A stretch of 64,000 nt of DNA from Anabas testudineus (taxonomy: Eukaryota > Chordata > Actinopteri > Anabantiformes > Anabantidae), in NCBI RefSeq assembly GCF_900324465.2, contig NC_046623.1, forward strand, positions 9,701,721 through 9,765,720, in the 5' to 3' direction. A program made the position numbers and the translations under genes. This document shows, in pieces, positions 47,506-64,000 of the stretch (the stretch's first letter is position 1; each line of letters begins with the position of its first letter). The notes below the pieces were generated by a model. The model saw nothing but the letters and a program-made list of their open reading frames with translations. It did no database searches and was not told the origin of the DNA.

Positions 47506-50403
47506 CGTGTCAGGCTCGTCTAACTATTTCCTCCAGTAGTGACGGGGGCTAAATTCTGTCCACTCAGCCACTGCTTCATTTACGCCTATTTTTCCACAGA
47601 GTCTGCCCTTTTCCTCTCACATGTCCATTTGTCTTTACATTCCCATCCACAACTAAGTCTTGTGTGCATCTGCTCTTTTCTCTCAGTTGTCAAGCTTCAC
47701 TTTTTCTTCACGTTCTGCCTCCCTTTCTCCACCTTCATCAGTCACTCCCACTTTCTCTTGTGAAAAACTCATGACAACATCCCTTCCTTGTGAAAGACAA
47801 GGGCAAATTGGGAAATGGGCTGGCTATAAAGGTCAGGATGTGTTTCTGGTGAGTAGCTGAATGTGCGGGTTGTAGATTAATGGTAAAGTGTGATTAAATT
47901 CCCCCTCGCAGGGCCTTTGACCAGACGTTGATGTTTTACAGGTTATATCTGCCACTGGCATGAGAAACAGATGTGGAAAGGGAAATGAGCAGCTTGTTTT
48001 AATGTAGGAAAACTCTCTCTCTGCCTTTGCATGTGAGCTGCAGTTGAAGGTGGGGTGTCTCTGCTTCTTCTGCTCATGTTTCCCCCCCTACACCTCCTCC
48101 TCCTCTCTCTCTGTCTTTCCCTCTGACCACTGACTCATACATCTGAAAACAGCCTCCCAGAGGGTTGCACCAATTACTCCAGTTAACAGGGCAGTTAAGC
48201 AGTGAGGAAAGTGAAAAGCAATGTAGAGCAACAGCACATTCCAGTAGGGGTCCAGCTGGAGCCGGCCGGCCTGACGCTCCCTTGGAAAACTTTGGTGTGA
48301 GTGCCAAAGAAAAGACGCGGTGCTGTTCCCAGCTTGTGTGAGTTTACAGCCATGGCCAGTGAGAAGAATGTGAAAAGCCTGGTGCCGCAGCCTTTGAGGG
48401 GACCCCCCACATCTGTCCTATGTTACATGCATTTCAAAGCAGAGATACTGATATCTGTAAGGTGAGATGATGAGGACATTCAGCAGAGACACCAGTAAAT
48501 ATTAATCTAGAGACAGTTATCGTAGCATAAAGGCTAGAAGCTAAAGTGTGGATGCATAACAAATCAAACCAAATCTGCACATGCTGGCCAGTGGTGGCAA
48601 AGGTCACCTACAGAAACTGAAGCCACCCCTACTGCCTCTCCTGCCAGAGTCAGAAGGTCTCACTACAATTCCCCTAACCAGACATTTCAACCCTGCACAG
48701 GATGGATTTTTACCTCTCCCCAAAGTCAAGTGTAACATAATTTTCCAAGTTTGTCCCACTTGTTTGCCCCAGTGCAGCCACTGCACCAAAAAATGTCTAG
48801 ACCCGCTCCTTCAGATCTGCTGTGTGTGGACTTTATTGGCTGGCAGGGCTGACTTCCTGGAGTGGAGAGCCAGGCTGTGGCTTCAAACTTCACACACAGA
48901 CAGTAATGTGGTTCTTATTTATTTCCTGCCAAATATTTTTTGTATTACTCTTGCCATAACTCCTTTCACTCCACTGCGTAGCTCTGCCCTGCTACATAAA
49001 TGTGTAACAATAAAACGACTTGTCCAAATAAACTAGCCCACTTCTCCGTTAGGATGTGAATAGGCGCCCGATGAGTCACCTGTGCGTCATGGTGTGACCT
49101 CTGATTGGCAGAGGAACTGGGATTGGAAGATTAAAAACACAGCGCGGAGATGATTTTGCTCAGCAACAACAACAGAACAATATTTCTGTGTAGAAAATGC
49201 AGTCATCCGAACATTAGAGCACATCTCCATCCTATACTTTTGTTTCCTCTCCAACACATTCATACAGCTACTGTCCAGTACTGTGGAGCTCATGTTTTTT
49301 AATGAATAATAATATATTACTGCCGTTAAAGCAAGACATGCCATTTAATTCCCGTCAGTGTGTATGACATGCATAGCTATTAGGGTAATTGTATTGCTCT
49401 TGCTTTTAGGCTTCTGAGTGGGCAGAGCCCTCACCCCCAGTTTATTCAACTCCTTCATGGATACAAATAGGAAGTCGCTGCAGCATGTTATCAGTCATAC
49501 TCCGGTAAATGTACGAGTTATGGAAACATCAGAGGCAGGCTGTGGCCGAGACAGAGGAAAATACCAACCTCACACACTGTTCACACAAACACACACACAC
49601 ATAACTCCTCTGTATGAATCTGTTTTGATCATCACAGTCTCAGAACCATTTCCCGTGTCCAGCAGTGTTCATCTTCTTTTTACATCGGTAAGCACGACGG
49701 TGTAAACGTGCTTCTTCAACTTAACTTAGCAGATAAGTTTTAAAAAACACTTTACATTACATTATGTAATCACACAGAGACTGTTTTCATAGGACAGACT
49801 ATTAAAACTGAATCTTAATGTAAACTATTGAAACCACAGTTTTTATGACTACATCGTCCACTCAGACTGAAATATTCTAAACGTAATGTGCATCATTTTA
49901 AACATATTTCTCTCAAATTCAACCAGATTTAATTGGTAAAATTGAGTTCTGTGGGTTTGGCCTGTGTTTGGCTTCTTGGCTTGAGATAGAAATGATGCAC
50001 ACATGCAGACTGCTGCATAACTGTTCATTCAGTTGTGTGTAAGTCTATTATCTATTTACTATAAAAAATGACTTGGTTAGTGGTTATTTAGGTGAGTAAA
50101 TACCGACTTCATCCCTTTTTCCACTGAGTAAAATATATTAATTTGTATTAATTTATATGTTTTATATGTCGGTCCCGGTGGATTAACTAAACTAATGCAT
50201 GTATTGGAAGTTATTGGATCAACAGTGGATCATAACTCAGCCCCTCTCTCTTGGATTCAATCTGTTGGCCAGCTGAGCTGCCGCTCACTGCGCGCATGTT
50301 TTCCACTAGAGGGCGCAAGACTGTGGCTGTGGACGGACTAACATGCTGCGGCAGGGTAGTTCTCATCTGGGGCGGATGTTTTCTCAGTGCAACTTCCCAA
50401 CCT

Positions 50404-50424
50404 CCCCCCCCCCCCCCCCCCCCC
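50404..50424 (+). repeat. 21-bp C homopolymer upstream of yap1
   Basis: Uninterrupted C run flanked by CT-rich sequence, about 1 kb before the yap1 start codon. Length may be uncertain in any assembly. Confidence 0.9.
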
Positions 50425-51235
50425 TCCACACCCCTCCCCTACCTCCCAAACCCAGACCAGACCCAGGCCCAGAGTCAGGAATCGGGGAAATGACTCCAGC
50501 TCAGCCTCTTTTTCTTGTCCCTTCGCTTCTCTGCTGCACCAGGAGAAAACCGCACAAACTGGAAACTGCAGCAATAAATAAAGCAAAGTCAGACACTATT
50601 ATTTAATAACAACCAGTCATTCCCCTTCAATTTCAGCCCCCAACGGTGATCCGTTTCATGCACCCTCTCCTGCAAATAAAACATGAAACAGAGAACTTGT
50701 CTTCTCACTCTTGACTTCATGGTTTATGCCTGTGCTTGGAAATTTTGCCCTGCAACTGCGGCAGCTTTAAACCCTGCAACCCCGCCCCTCCGCACTATCA
50801 CATGAATCTGGACTCAACAGTGGATGTGAAAAAAAAAAAAAAAAGTTTGGAGGTCTCCCTGAAATCACTTTTCTCCAACTAGTTTTATACTTTTGTGCGT
50901 TTTTTTTTCCACTAAAGGAGGCCTTTTAGGTCGGAGTCGGCGTCGGAAATCAGCGTTTTCCCAGCTGTGATTTCTTCCAACTTGTTTTTTTTTTTCCTGC
51001 AGGAATAAACAGAGAGAGAGAGAGAGAGAGGGGGAAAACGGTCTGGCTGCTTGAAGGTATGCGGGAGGCATGTAACGTGCTGTGCGCTGCTCACACAGGT
51101 TTTTATTAGCGATCCCTGCTTTAAGTCGCACTCCGTCGACTTGTTTACCTGAGGATTGGTTTTCTTTCCACAGCTGATTCACTTCCGAGATGTTACAGCT
51201 TAGAAAAAAACAGACATCGACACAAAAGTTTAAAT

Positions 51236-51267
51236 GGGGTGGTTGGGGAGGGGAGGGGGGGGGGGGG
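51236..51267 (+). promoter_or_regulatory. Possible G-quadruplex in yap1 leader
   Basis: Four or more G runs (51236-51239, 51245-51248, 51250-51253, 51255-51267) with loops of one to five bases on the coding strand, about 165 nt before the yap1 ATG. If transcribed, it could fold as an RNA G-quadruplex in the 5' leader. Whether it lies in the mRNA is inferred. Confidence 0.5.
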
Positions 51268-51306
51268 TGTCGGAGACTAAAAAAGTGTAAACAAATCCGA
51301 TCATAA

Positions 51307-57378
<6,072 letters not shown>

Positions 57379-60300
57379 ACATGCTCAGCCACCACCAAAA
57401 TATGGTTTGTCAACAAATCATCACAACATGACTGAGAATTTTGGAGCATTTTTGGCTTCAGAAGTGGTACAGAACAACATAATGAGAGAATACGCTACCG
57501 CTGTGTGACGGATACCTAACACTGCTCGCACCTAAGGAATGAAATAACCTGACTCTCACAGAAGGTGGTAAGATGCTGGTATTCTCCTCCCTGCAACACT
57601 TCTCTGGTAAATTTTGGCAAATTGTGTCACAGCTTATTCTCGAGTACAGATTTCTTATTTTATTTTTTTATTATCTCCCACTTGCTATTTGCGCCTTTTT
57701 AAAAACACAGAGTCAAGCTAATAAAGCTCTATAAATGCAAGAAAAACATTAACACATCCGGTATTGTGATCAGTGTTAAAATAATGTATAAAAGTTGAAC
57801 AAAAGATATTAACAGTAACAACAATCATATCTGCATTCCCCTCAGGTACTTTCTGTAGCCTGGGGGACAACAAAGCAACACCTACAATAGCGCTTCTACC
57901 TCTACCTTCAGCCTGTAATTTGAGATTTTAATGCACATGCTCACAGCTGTTAAAACATGTTCTTAAGCAGCATCAGGACTGTGAGCAAGAGATGATTCAA
58001 AGAATTTAATCTGGATTAACACCATAGTGGTTCCATTAAAAACAGAAACTCCAGCTCACGCTCTGTTGCGACACAGAAACCTCCTCCAGGAGGAGAGGAC
58101 GCACTCTTGTGGCGAACCAATTAAGAACACTAAGCAGTCATATTCACGCTCAAACGTGCACATTAAAATGCTCACAGCCAGGATGGAAATGCCTTGAAAG
58201 GTTTTTCAAAATAAAGTTCAAGAGGACAAGCTTTTTCTTTGGTCACAGTGAAAACATCACTGCTGGCAAATCAAAGACTGTAGAAACTACATTTACAGGA
58301 TGCTGACACGATCTAACTTTGAACACTAAAGCTACGATAAAAAGGTTTTTAGGGGGCAAAGGAAGGAATATACAGAGGATCTCTACACTAAATGAGCACA
58401 TGCTCAGTATAATGCAACCCCACACACGGATTTTCCCCAGGAAATTGTAAGGGTTAGGTCTTGTGATCAATTTAGGTAACAGATGACGGCCTAAAACGGA
58501 TAAATGACCTCTGCTGTGATACGACACATGCGCTGTTCCTTTTCCCTTGAGGTTAAAGTTTGATTTGATTAAAGTGTACTCATTTTTTACCGCACCACAG
58601 GAAGCCTTACAGCAGCCCTTCTGTAAAAATGACGTCTTTTGAAGTTACTAAAATTGCAGTTTTAATTCTGTGTTTTCGCTTATGTTGCTCTTTTGGATTG
58701 CATTTTAGTGTGAAGTGTTCCCGTCATTTTACCCACTGCAGCACTGAAATAAGCTTCTCAAAGGTGGTATTTATTGGAGGTGTGTTTTTAATGGATTGAG
58801 TTGTAATGTACAGTTGTGATAAAGTTGTGTTCACTCCATTTGTTGCCGTCAGGGCCTGGACGTTTGCTACGCTGGTCCTGAAAAGTATCCAGCTAATCAG
58901 CCAGCACTCCATCAACATTAAGAAGTCTATTTCTTTTTTTCTCACTTTTCACAATATTGGCTCAATACATATATAATCCTAATGTTTCTTTTCACATACC
59001 TTCATTCATTTGGTGCCATTATAGATTATTCCTTCACACAGAGAGACATACTAGCATTTGTTTTAGATCCTTAAGTACTACAAACCCTGTTTCTGAATGC
59101 AGGCAGTAAATATTTATTTAGATTTTAAATCTAAAATCACAGAGCAGACTCATGAAATTAGTTTGAATGTGATGGTGAGTCTGCTTTATATTTTCAGTCT
59201 GGCATGATTGTGGCGTTGTAATTCAGTTCAAGTGCTGATTGACTAGCGAGTGTAAACTGCATTACCACAAAATCATAACGTAACTGACAAGAGAACAAGG
59301 CATACTTGATAATGAATTTTACAGCAGAAGCAAGTTTAAAGACGCTCTTTAAAGGTTTATATTGTATGGATTAGAAATCACAAACTTCCAAAGCAGAGCA
59401 ACATGGTTTTAAAATGTATGTGGTTTTTTATTAGACTAAATACACTAAAAGATGCAATATCACTGGCATAAAATTCTGTACAGACTAATCCTGGTCGGTA
59501 CCATTAACATATTAGTTTTCTGCCACACTGTAGAGTTAGAAATTCCTCTGTCCTTGGCACAGTTTTGTAAGTGGGAACGAGGACGACCTTGTGATTTGTG
59601 GAGTTTTTGGTGAGTCACAGTGAACATCAAGGATCCTGTTGTGCATCTGCAGAAAAACAACGTGCTCACTGCAGATGCTCTGCTCTTGGTGTATTTAGTT
59701 TTAAGTGCAAGTGCTATGTGGTGCTGTTATAAAGAAGACAATCGTCAACATGGGAAGCTCTTTATTCTCCTCCTTTAAACTACATATTAAGTGTATACTC
59801 GTCTTTTATCTGCTGGGTTGTTTCTGCAGTGTGTTTATATTTTATCAGTATTTGAAGTTGTTAATTATTGGTGAGAGCCTTTCTTCTAACCAGCTTCCTG
59901 TTTTATATATCCAGCATATAGAGTTTCATTCACACCATCCGCAAATGAAGAGCCAAGTCACCTTTTTTATAATCTAAATTAAAGTACCATGGGCTCACAC
60001 ACATAATGCACACACTACCTAGATTATTATTTATCTTAGCATGCATGACACTTGCTATGTATGTTACATATAATGTTTATTATCCTATTTACAATGAGTT
60101 TTGATGTAATCAGAGATGTTTTGTACCTTTTCATGCATGTTCTCTATATAAATAAATTTCTTCTTACTCTCACTGTAATCATTTTAAAGGGGTTTCTGTT
60201 TAATAAACTTTTAAATACACCAGACAAGTAGTTATTTCTAGTGTCTCTAATGTTGATCTTTCCAGAGCTTGGCTTTTAGTACAAACTGTATATTAAAACA

Positions 60301-61690
60301 AAAACATATCTAATTATCTAAAATTACACACAGTCCCAATTGTAAACGAGCCCCTGTTGCTGGCAATTTTAATTTCTGTCTCTACAAGTTGTAAATTATT
60401 TACAAATCACCACATAATATGTTTGCAACAATGGTATACTACTTTTATAGTATAGTTAAGTATTTCTATTTTTTGCATTTATTAATTGAATTAATGTTAT
60501 GCCACTTTCTTTTTATTTGGCATTTACCATGAAAGCAAACTACAACCAGAGTCAACCAGATTCAGCATTGTATGTAAAACAATTACACAGTTTAGAGACG
60601 AACATACCACCAGGGTTATGTGCCATGTTGTATGTGCCCCTGGTAAATATGTTAAACAGAAGACGGTAGAGAAGTGCTCCAAAGGCTTCATCTTGTGCTT
60701 CTTGGTTCGGTTTATAGAGAATTTTGAGGTCTGCTTCAGACAATTGTCCTGTTGTACAAGTCACTTTTACTTTCTTTTCTGTGACGTACATTTGCGACCA
60801 CAACCCACTGACTGTCACTGACTGCCACAGGCCCAGAGCAGATATTTCCACCTAGCAGTTTCACAAGATATTCGTTTCCCCAAATGCTGTGACTGGAGGT
60901 TCTGATGCACCTTTATGTGGGGCACATGTTTCGCTTTCAGGTTAAGCTACACATCATCATGAAGAACGTGCTTGGTCTACCAGATACCTTGAATTTCACA
61001 GAAGTTTTAATAACATTTCAGATACTGGGAATTTTAAAAAGGAAGTGCTTCAGTACCTTCTGATTGCCCCCATGCTTTGTAGGCAGCATCATCATTTTCA
61101 GATCCTGACTTAATTGCTAAGAGGAACATTCACAGTTGTTGAGTGTTACCACTGGTCTGATGAGTTGACTAGTTTTCAGCTGACGACGATCTTACAACAA
61201 TTCTTGAAATGTCTTACAAGTCCCAAAGAGCAGGTTTCTAGTTTACACGTAGAAGCTCAAAGGTTTGCATATTGTCACATCACTGATGATTTATTTCAAT
61301 TTTTTAGCTATATATTTAGCTAAATAATTTTTAGAACTTTAATTTGCATTTTCATTTGCATTTAGCCCTGGGAGTCGTGAGCCTTCAAGAGTTTGACACG
61401 TCACTTGATAAATGACTCGGCATCTTTACAGCATTTATAACTGTAATTCTAAGAAATGTGATAAACGACTCATTTCCAGATGGAGTTCTCTGTAACAATA
61501 TTGCTGTAAAAATATCACTAAAAGTACTCTCTGATGGAAAATTATCTAAATTTCACTGTTATTGTGGCTCTTATGGGTAAAAAACGTTTGAAAAATGATA
61601 GGTACTTCACATAAAGCGAAAATAATTCATCCCACCCACTCAGATCATGTTTTTAAAAAGTCCATGAAAGCACATATGACTGAAATCATC
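57379..61690. other. yap1 3' UTR and downstream spacer
   Basis: AT-rich DNA after the yap1 stop. Candidate polyadenylation signals are AATAAA at 57720-57725 and 60151-60156; the second would give a 2.8-kb 3' UTR. The minus-strand frame at 60552-60851 (99 codons) has no start context, splice partners or known domain. No repeats or RNA genes are recognised. Confidence 0.45.
60151..60156 (+). terminator. Candidate distal yap1 polyadenylation signal
   Basis: AATAAA in the context CTATATAAATAAATTTC, about 2.8 kb after the yap1 stop. A proximal alternative exists at 57720-57725. Which is used cannot be told from sequence. Confidence 0.35.
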
Positions 61691-61694
61691 AATG

Positions 61695-61804
61695 AAGTCA
61701 GGGGGCGTGGCTCTTAGTACCGGAAGTGAAGTGAGGTACTACAAATGACTTCACATGGTTGTCTGTGTCTTAATCATCTGACTTGTCCTCAGCAACATCT
61801 CCTT
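61695..61804 (+). promoter_or_regulatory. Possible promoter with alternative first exon
   Basis: A GC box-like GGGGGCGTGG (61701-61710) and an ETS-type CCGGAAGT (61720-61727) stand 10 bp apart in otherwise AT-rich DNA, followed by a possible donor CCTT|GTAAGT at 61804/61805. This fits a TATA-less promoter with a short noncoding first exon of the gene to the right. Confidence 0.4.
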
Positions 61805-62224
61805 GTAAGTAAATGATTTAATCAGACCAGTTTTTATATCTATTTTTATAAACTTAGATAGCCAAAGTTTTCCATTGTTGTATAGTTAACACAACTTCAT
61901 ATGTCGCCTATTATGTTTGAGCAGTATCTTTTAATTCTACATGTGTATATGTGTAAATTATGTCTTTGTTTTCTATTGTTATTAAACGTGTGACCCTGAA
62001 TCCCCAGTGGAGTATAATTTTTGTTGGTTTTGTGAAAGATGCAAGATGTGATGCAGGATGATTAAATGTTTAATGTGACACCACAATTTAATTTTCATAT
62101 CTGATAAATTATATTACAAATGAAATTAAAATAGATGAATTGTGTTGGCTAAACGTATTCATATCTGTCATTTGAAGATAACAAAGATGTTGACATGTGC
62201 AAAATATGATTAAAGTGGAATAAG

Positions 62225-62497
62225 CAGTGAGGCTGGTCGTGTTACGTAATCTGTACCAGGGGGCAGCGCTAGTGTTGCGACGCTGTCCGAAACCTGGAGG
62301 GGAGGTCTTGGACCGGGTCCTGGGATTCCTCCGATTCTCTCAGGGACTTACCTGAGGGCTTTCTAACTTCTGTTTGCATTTTTCTGCCCCGTTTCGATTT
62401 CATTGTTAAGCGGATAGAAGAAGCGAGAGGCGGCGTCCGTGTGCAGACGTTGACATCAGCGGGACTTTCCGTACGAAGTTGGCTGAATTACGACACG
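62225..62497 (+). other. Probable noncoding first exon and promoter of the next gene
   Basis: CG-containing island in AT-rich surroundings, ending in a strong donor ACACG|GTGAGT (exon end 62497). No long open frame with a good start, so it looks like 5' UTR. It contains a perfect GGGACTTTCC at 62461-62470, an NF-kappaB consensus site. A possible second untranslated exon begins after TTTCTACAG at 63590 and may end near 63651. In human the genes beyond YAP1 are CFAP300, BIRC3 and BIRC2, so the owner may be a birc gene; that is inference. Confidence 0.5.
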
Positions 62498-64000
62498 GTG
62501 AGTCAGTCATACCAGTGGAAAAGGAAAATACATGTTACTGCGCTACCTTGTGTTTTGTTTCATGCGTTTTCGTCCGGCAAGCTGGCACTTTTATTTACCT
62601 TTTATCCGGGCTGCTGCACAAATTATCAGCAGTAAAGTTATTAGCGTTAGCACGCGTTAGCATTAGCGTTAGCATCATATCAGGCTAGTGTCTGTCGGGC
62701 GTTGAATGTCAAAACAGTCAGAAAAATGTCAGCTATGTCTGTTTTAATTAATGTTTGACTGCTGGGAACAGTAATGCGCTAATCAAACTCCGGTGTCAAC
62801 ATTGAACGACATAGCTAACGATGGCTATAAGCCCAGAATTGATGACAATCAGAGCTGTAACCGGAAGTGTCTGGAATAACCCAGCAATGTCAGGTTTAGT
62901 GTTGATGTTGAGGAAAGTACCGAGCTGTCCTGTCACTGCTTTGTCACGTTTTGCTTTAGAAATGATTAACCGAATAATCGACTAATCAACCTAAAATAAA
63001 GGGACTCTCCACTTTACACATAATTAAAGATAGTATTGAGTTGATTTATGGGAATTGGAGGTTGATCCATAATGAAGGGCTAAGACCAGATTGTGTCGTC
63101 TTGTACTGTTTCTATGTTCAACCCTTTTTAAAATACACGACAAAGGGACACTCCACTCATTTTCATATTATGAAACCTACTAAATATGAGTTTTCCTCAT
63201 CTGTAGTTTAGGTTTTACCACTATCTGTCTCTTGTGATTTCCCCAGCTCTGTGGACATGTATATGTATATTCATATATGAATGATATATATATATATATA
63301 TGTGTGTATATATATCATTCAAGTATGCATTAATGGATTAATCCAATAAGTATTATTACCAAGTACTCTTAACCTTGTGCTTTGCACAGATTAGAACTTG
63401 CTGTTTCAGTTTAATTTATTATATCATTATTGTAATAGTGACACTATTTAATTTTCAGAGTATGTAAGACAGAACTAACCTTGTTAAGACGTTGGGCTCA
63501 GTTGCAGCTTTTCTTCATTATCTCACACAATTGACTTTAATAGGTTTTAATTAATTGTTATTTTTTCTTTTTTCTACAGGAGTTGCTAACATTAAACTAA
63601 AGACAGCTTTCCAGTATCTCTACCAGAGGAGGATAAAGTTTTTCTCATTGGGTATTTACTGTTCAATCATGGAGGCTTAAACACATACAAAAGCGATGTC
63701 TGAGATGGGGGGAGGGGTTTGAGATCACATATCCCTTGGTCTGTATGTGTATGTGTGCACGTATTTATGTTTGTATACATAATCATTGAGTTGGCAGATA
63801 AGGTGTGACATGTGTGCTTTAGGTAGACAAGTTAAGAACGTGTACACTGATCCTGGGTGATCAGACCACACTGTGGTATGATGGTATTTCATTTTAGGAT
63901 GCATTTTAATTGTGCTCAGTCCATCCTTTTTTACTGCACAGGATGCATTTTGTTTAATGTACATCCACTGCATCTGTAACTGGAAGAGAAATATTGTTTC
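62498..64000. other. First intron and possible second untranslated exon of the rightward gene
   Basis: Mostly AT-rich. Contains repeated GTTAGC words at 62639-62672, a TA-rich palindrome (63255-63325) and a possible exon at 63590-63651. The minus-strand frame at 63725-63973 shows no recognisable domain. The window ends before any coding exon. Confidence 0.4.
63255..63325. repeat. TA-rich inverted repeat
   Basis: TGAATGATATATATATATA and its near reverse complement TATATATATCATTCA flank a short TGTGTG centre, giving a cruciform-capable palindrome. Simple AT repeat, not an identified element. Confidence 0.75.

Noticed and set aside
48581-49036. 151-codon frame upstream of yap1
   Set aside because: No recognisable domain, no convincing start or splice context, and composition like the surrounding noncoding DNA.
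60552-60851. 99-codon minus-strand frame beginning MEISALGLWQS
   Set aside because: No homologue comes to mind, and no flanking splice sites give a longer product. Left as a chance frame, though a decayed gene fragment cannot be excluded.

Overview
The window is vertebrate nuclear DNA from a teleost fish, probably a percomorph. It has intron-exon genes with GT/AG junctions, short introns, nine coding genes in 64 kb, long GT/CA microsatellites and fish-type interspersed repeats. The block arhgap42-trpc6-angptl5-yap1, with thy1 and bud13 nearby, matches gene content of human 11q22-q23. I built all gene models by hand: each exon chain was joined at GT/AG sites and checked for reading phase. No search was run.

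Layout. (1) 2015-2710 (+) thy1, a GPI-anchored Ig-domain protein, followed by a broken partial copy of its own flanks at about 3418-3668. (2) 3762-7794 (+) bud13, a RES-complex splicing factor with 39-bp coding repeats. (3) 8462-9106 (+) snrnp35, an intronless gene for a minor-spliceosome protein. (4) 10448-13757 (-) an unrecognised five-exon gene of 278 codons. It is head to head, 127 bp apart, with (5) 13885-27704 (+) arhgap42, a BAR-PH-RhoGAP-SH3 protein in 24 exons with one apparent extra base in exon 11. (6) 28615-36796 (-) trpc6, a cation channel in 14 exons, tail to tail with arhgap42. (7) 39500-41884 (+) an unrecognised fast-looking gene of 588 codons with 171-bp coding tandem repeats. 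(8) 43989-47505 (-) angptl5, a secreted fibrinogen-domain protein. (9) 51433-57378 (+) a compact, divergent yap1 with two WW domains but almost no coiled coil. The last 4 kb holds a CpG-containing promoter and untranslated exons of a rightward gene whose coding part lies outside the window. Human synteny suggests birc2/birc3 or cfap300; this is unproven.

Functional links are limited, because these are neighbours by synteny and not an operon. bud13 and snrnp35 both serve pre-mRNA splicing. arhgap42 and yap1 act in RhoA/actin and Hippo mechanosignalling. trpc6 is a calcium-entry channel of smooth muscle, a tissue where ARHGAP42 also acts in mammals.

The most useful novelties are the two unrecognised genes, the thy1 duplication scar, the arhgap42 frame break, the duplicated splice acceptor inside a yap1 intron, the loss of the YAP coiled coil, a G-rich run before the yap1 start, and a consensus kappaB motif in the last promoter.
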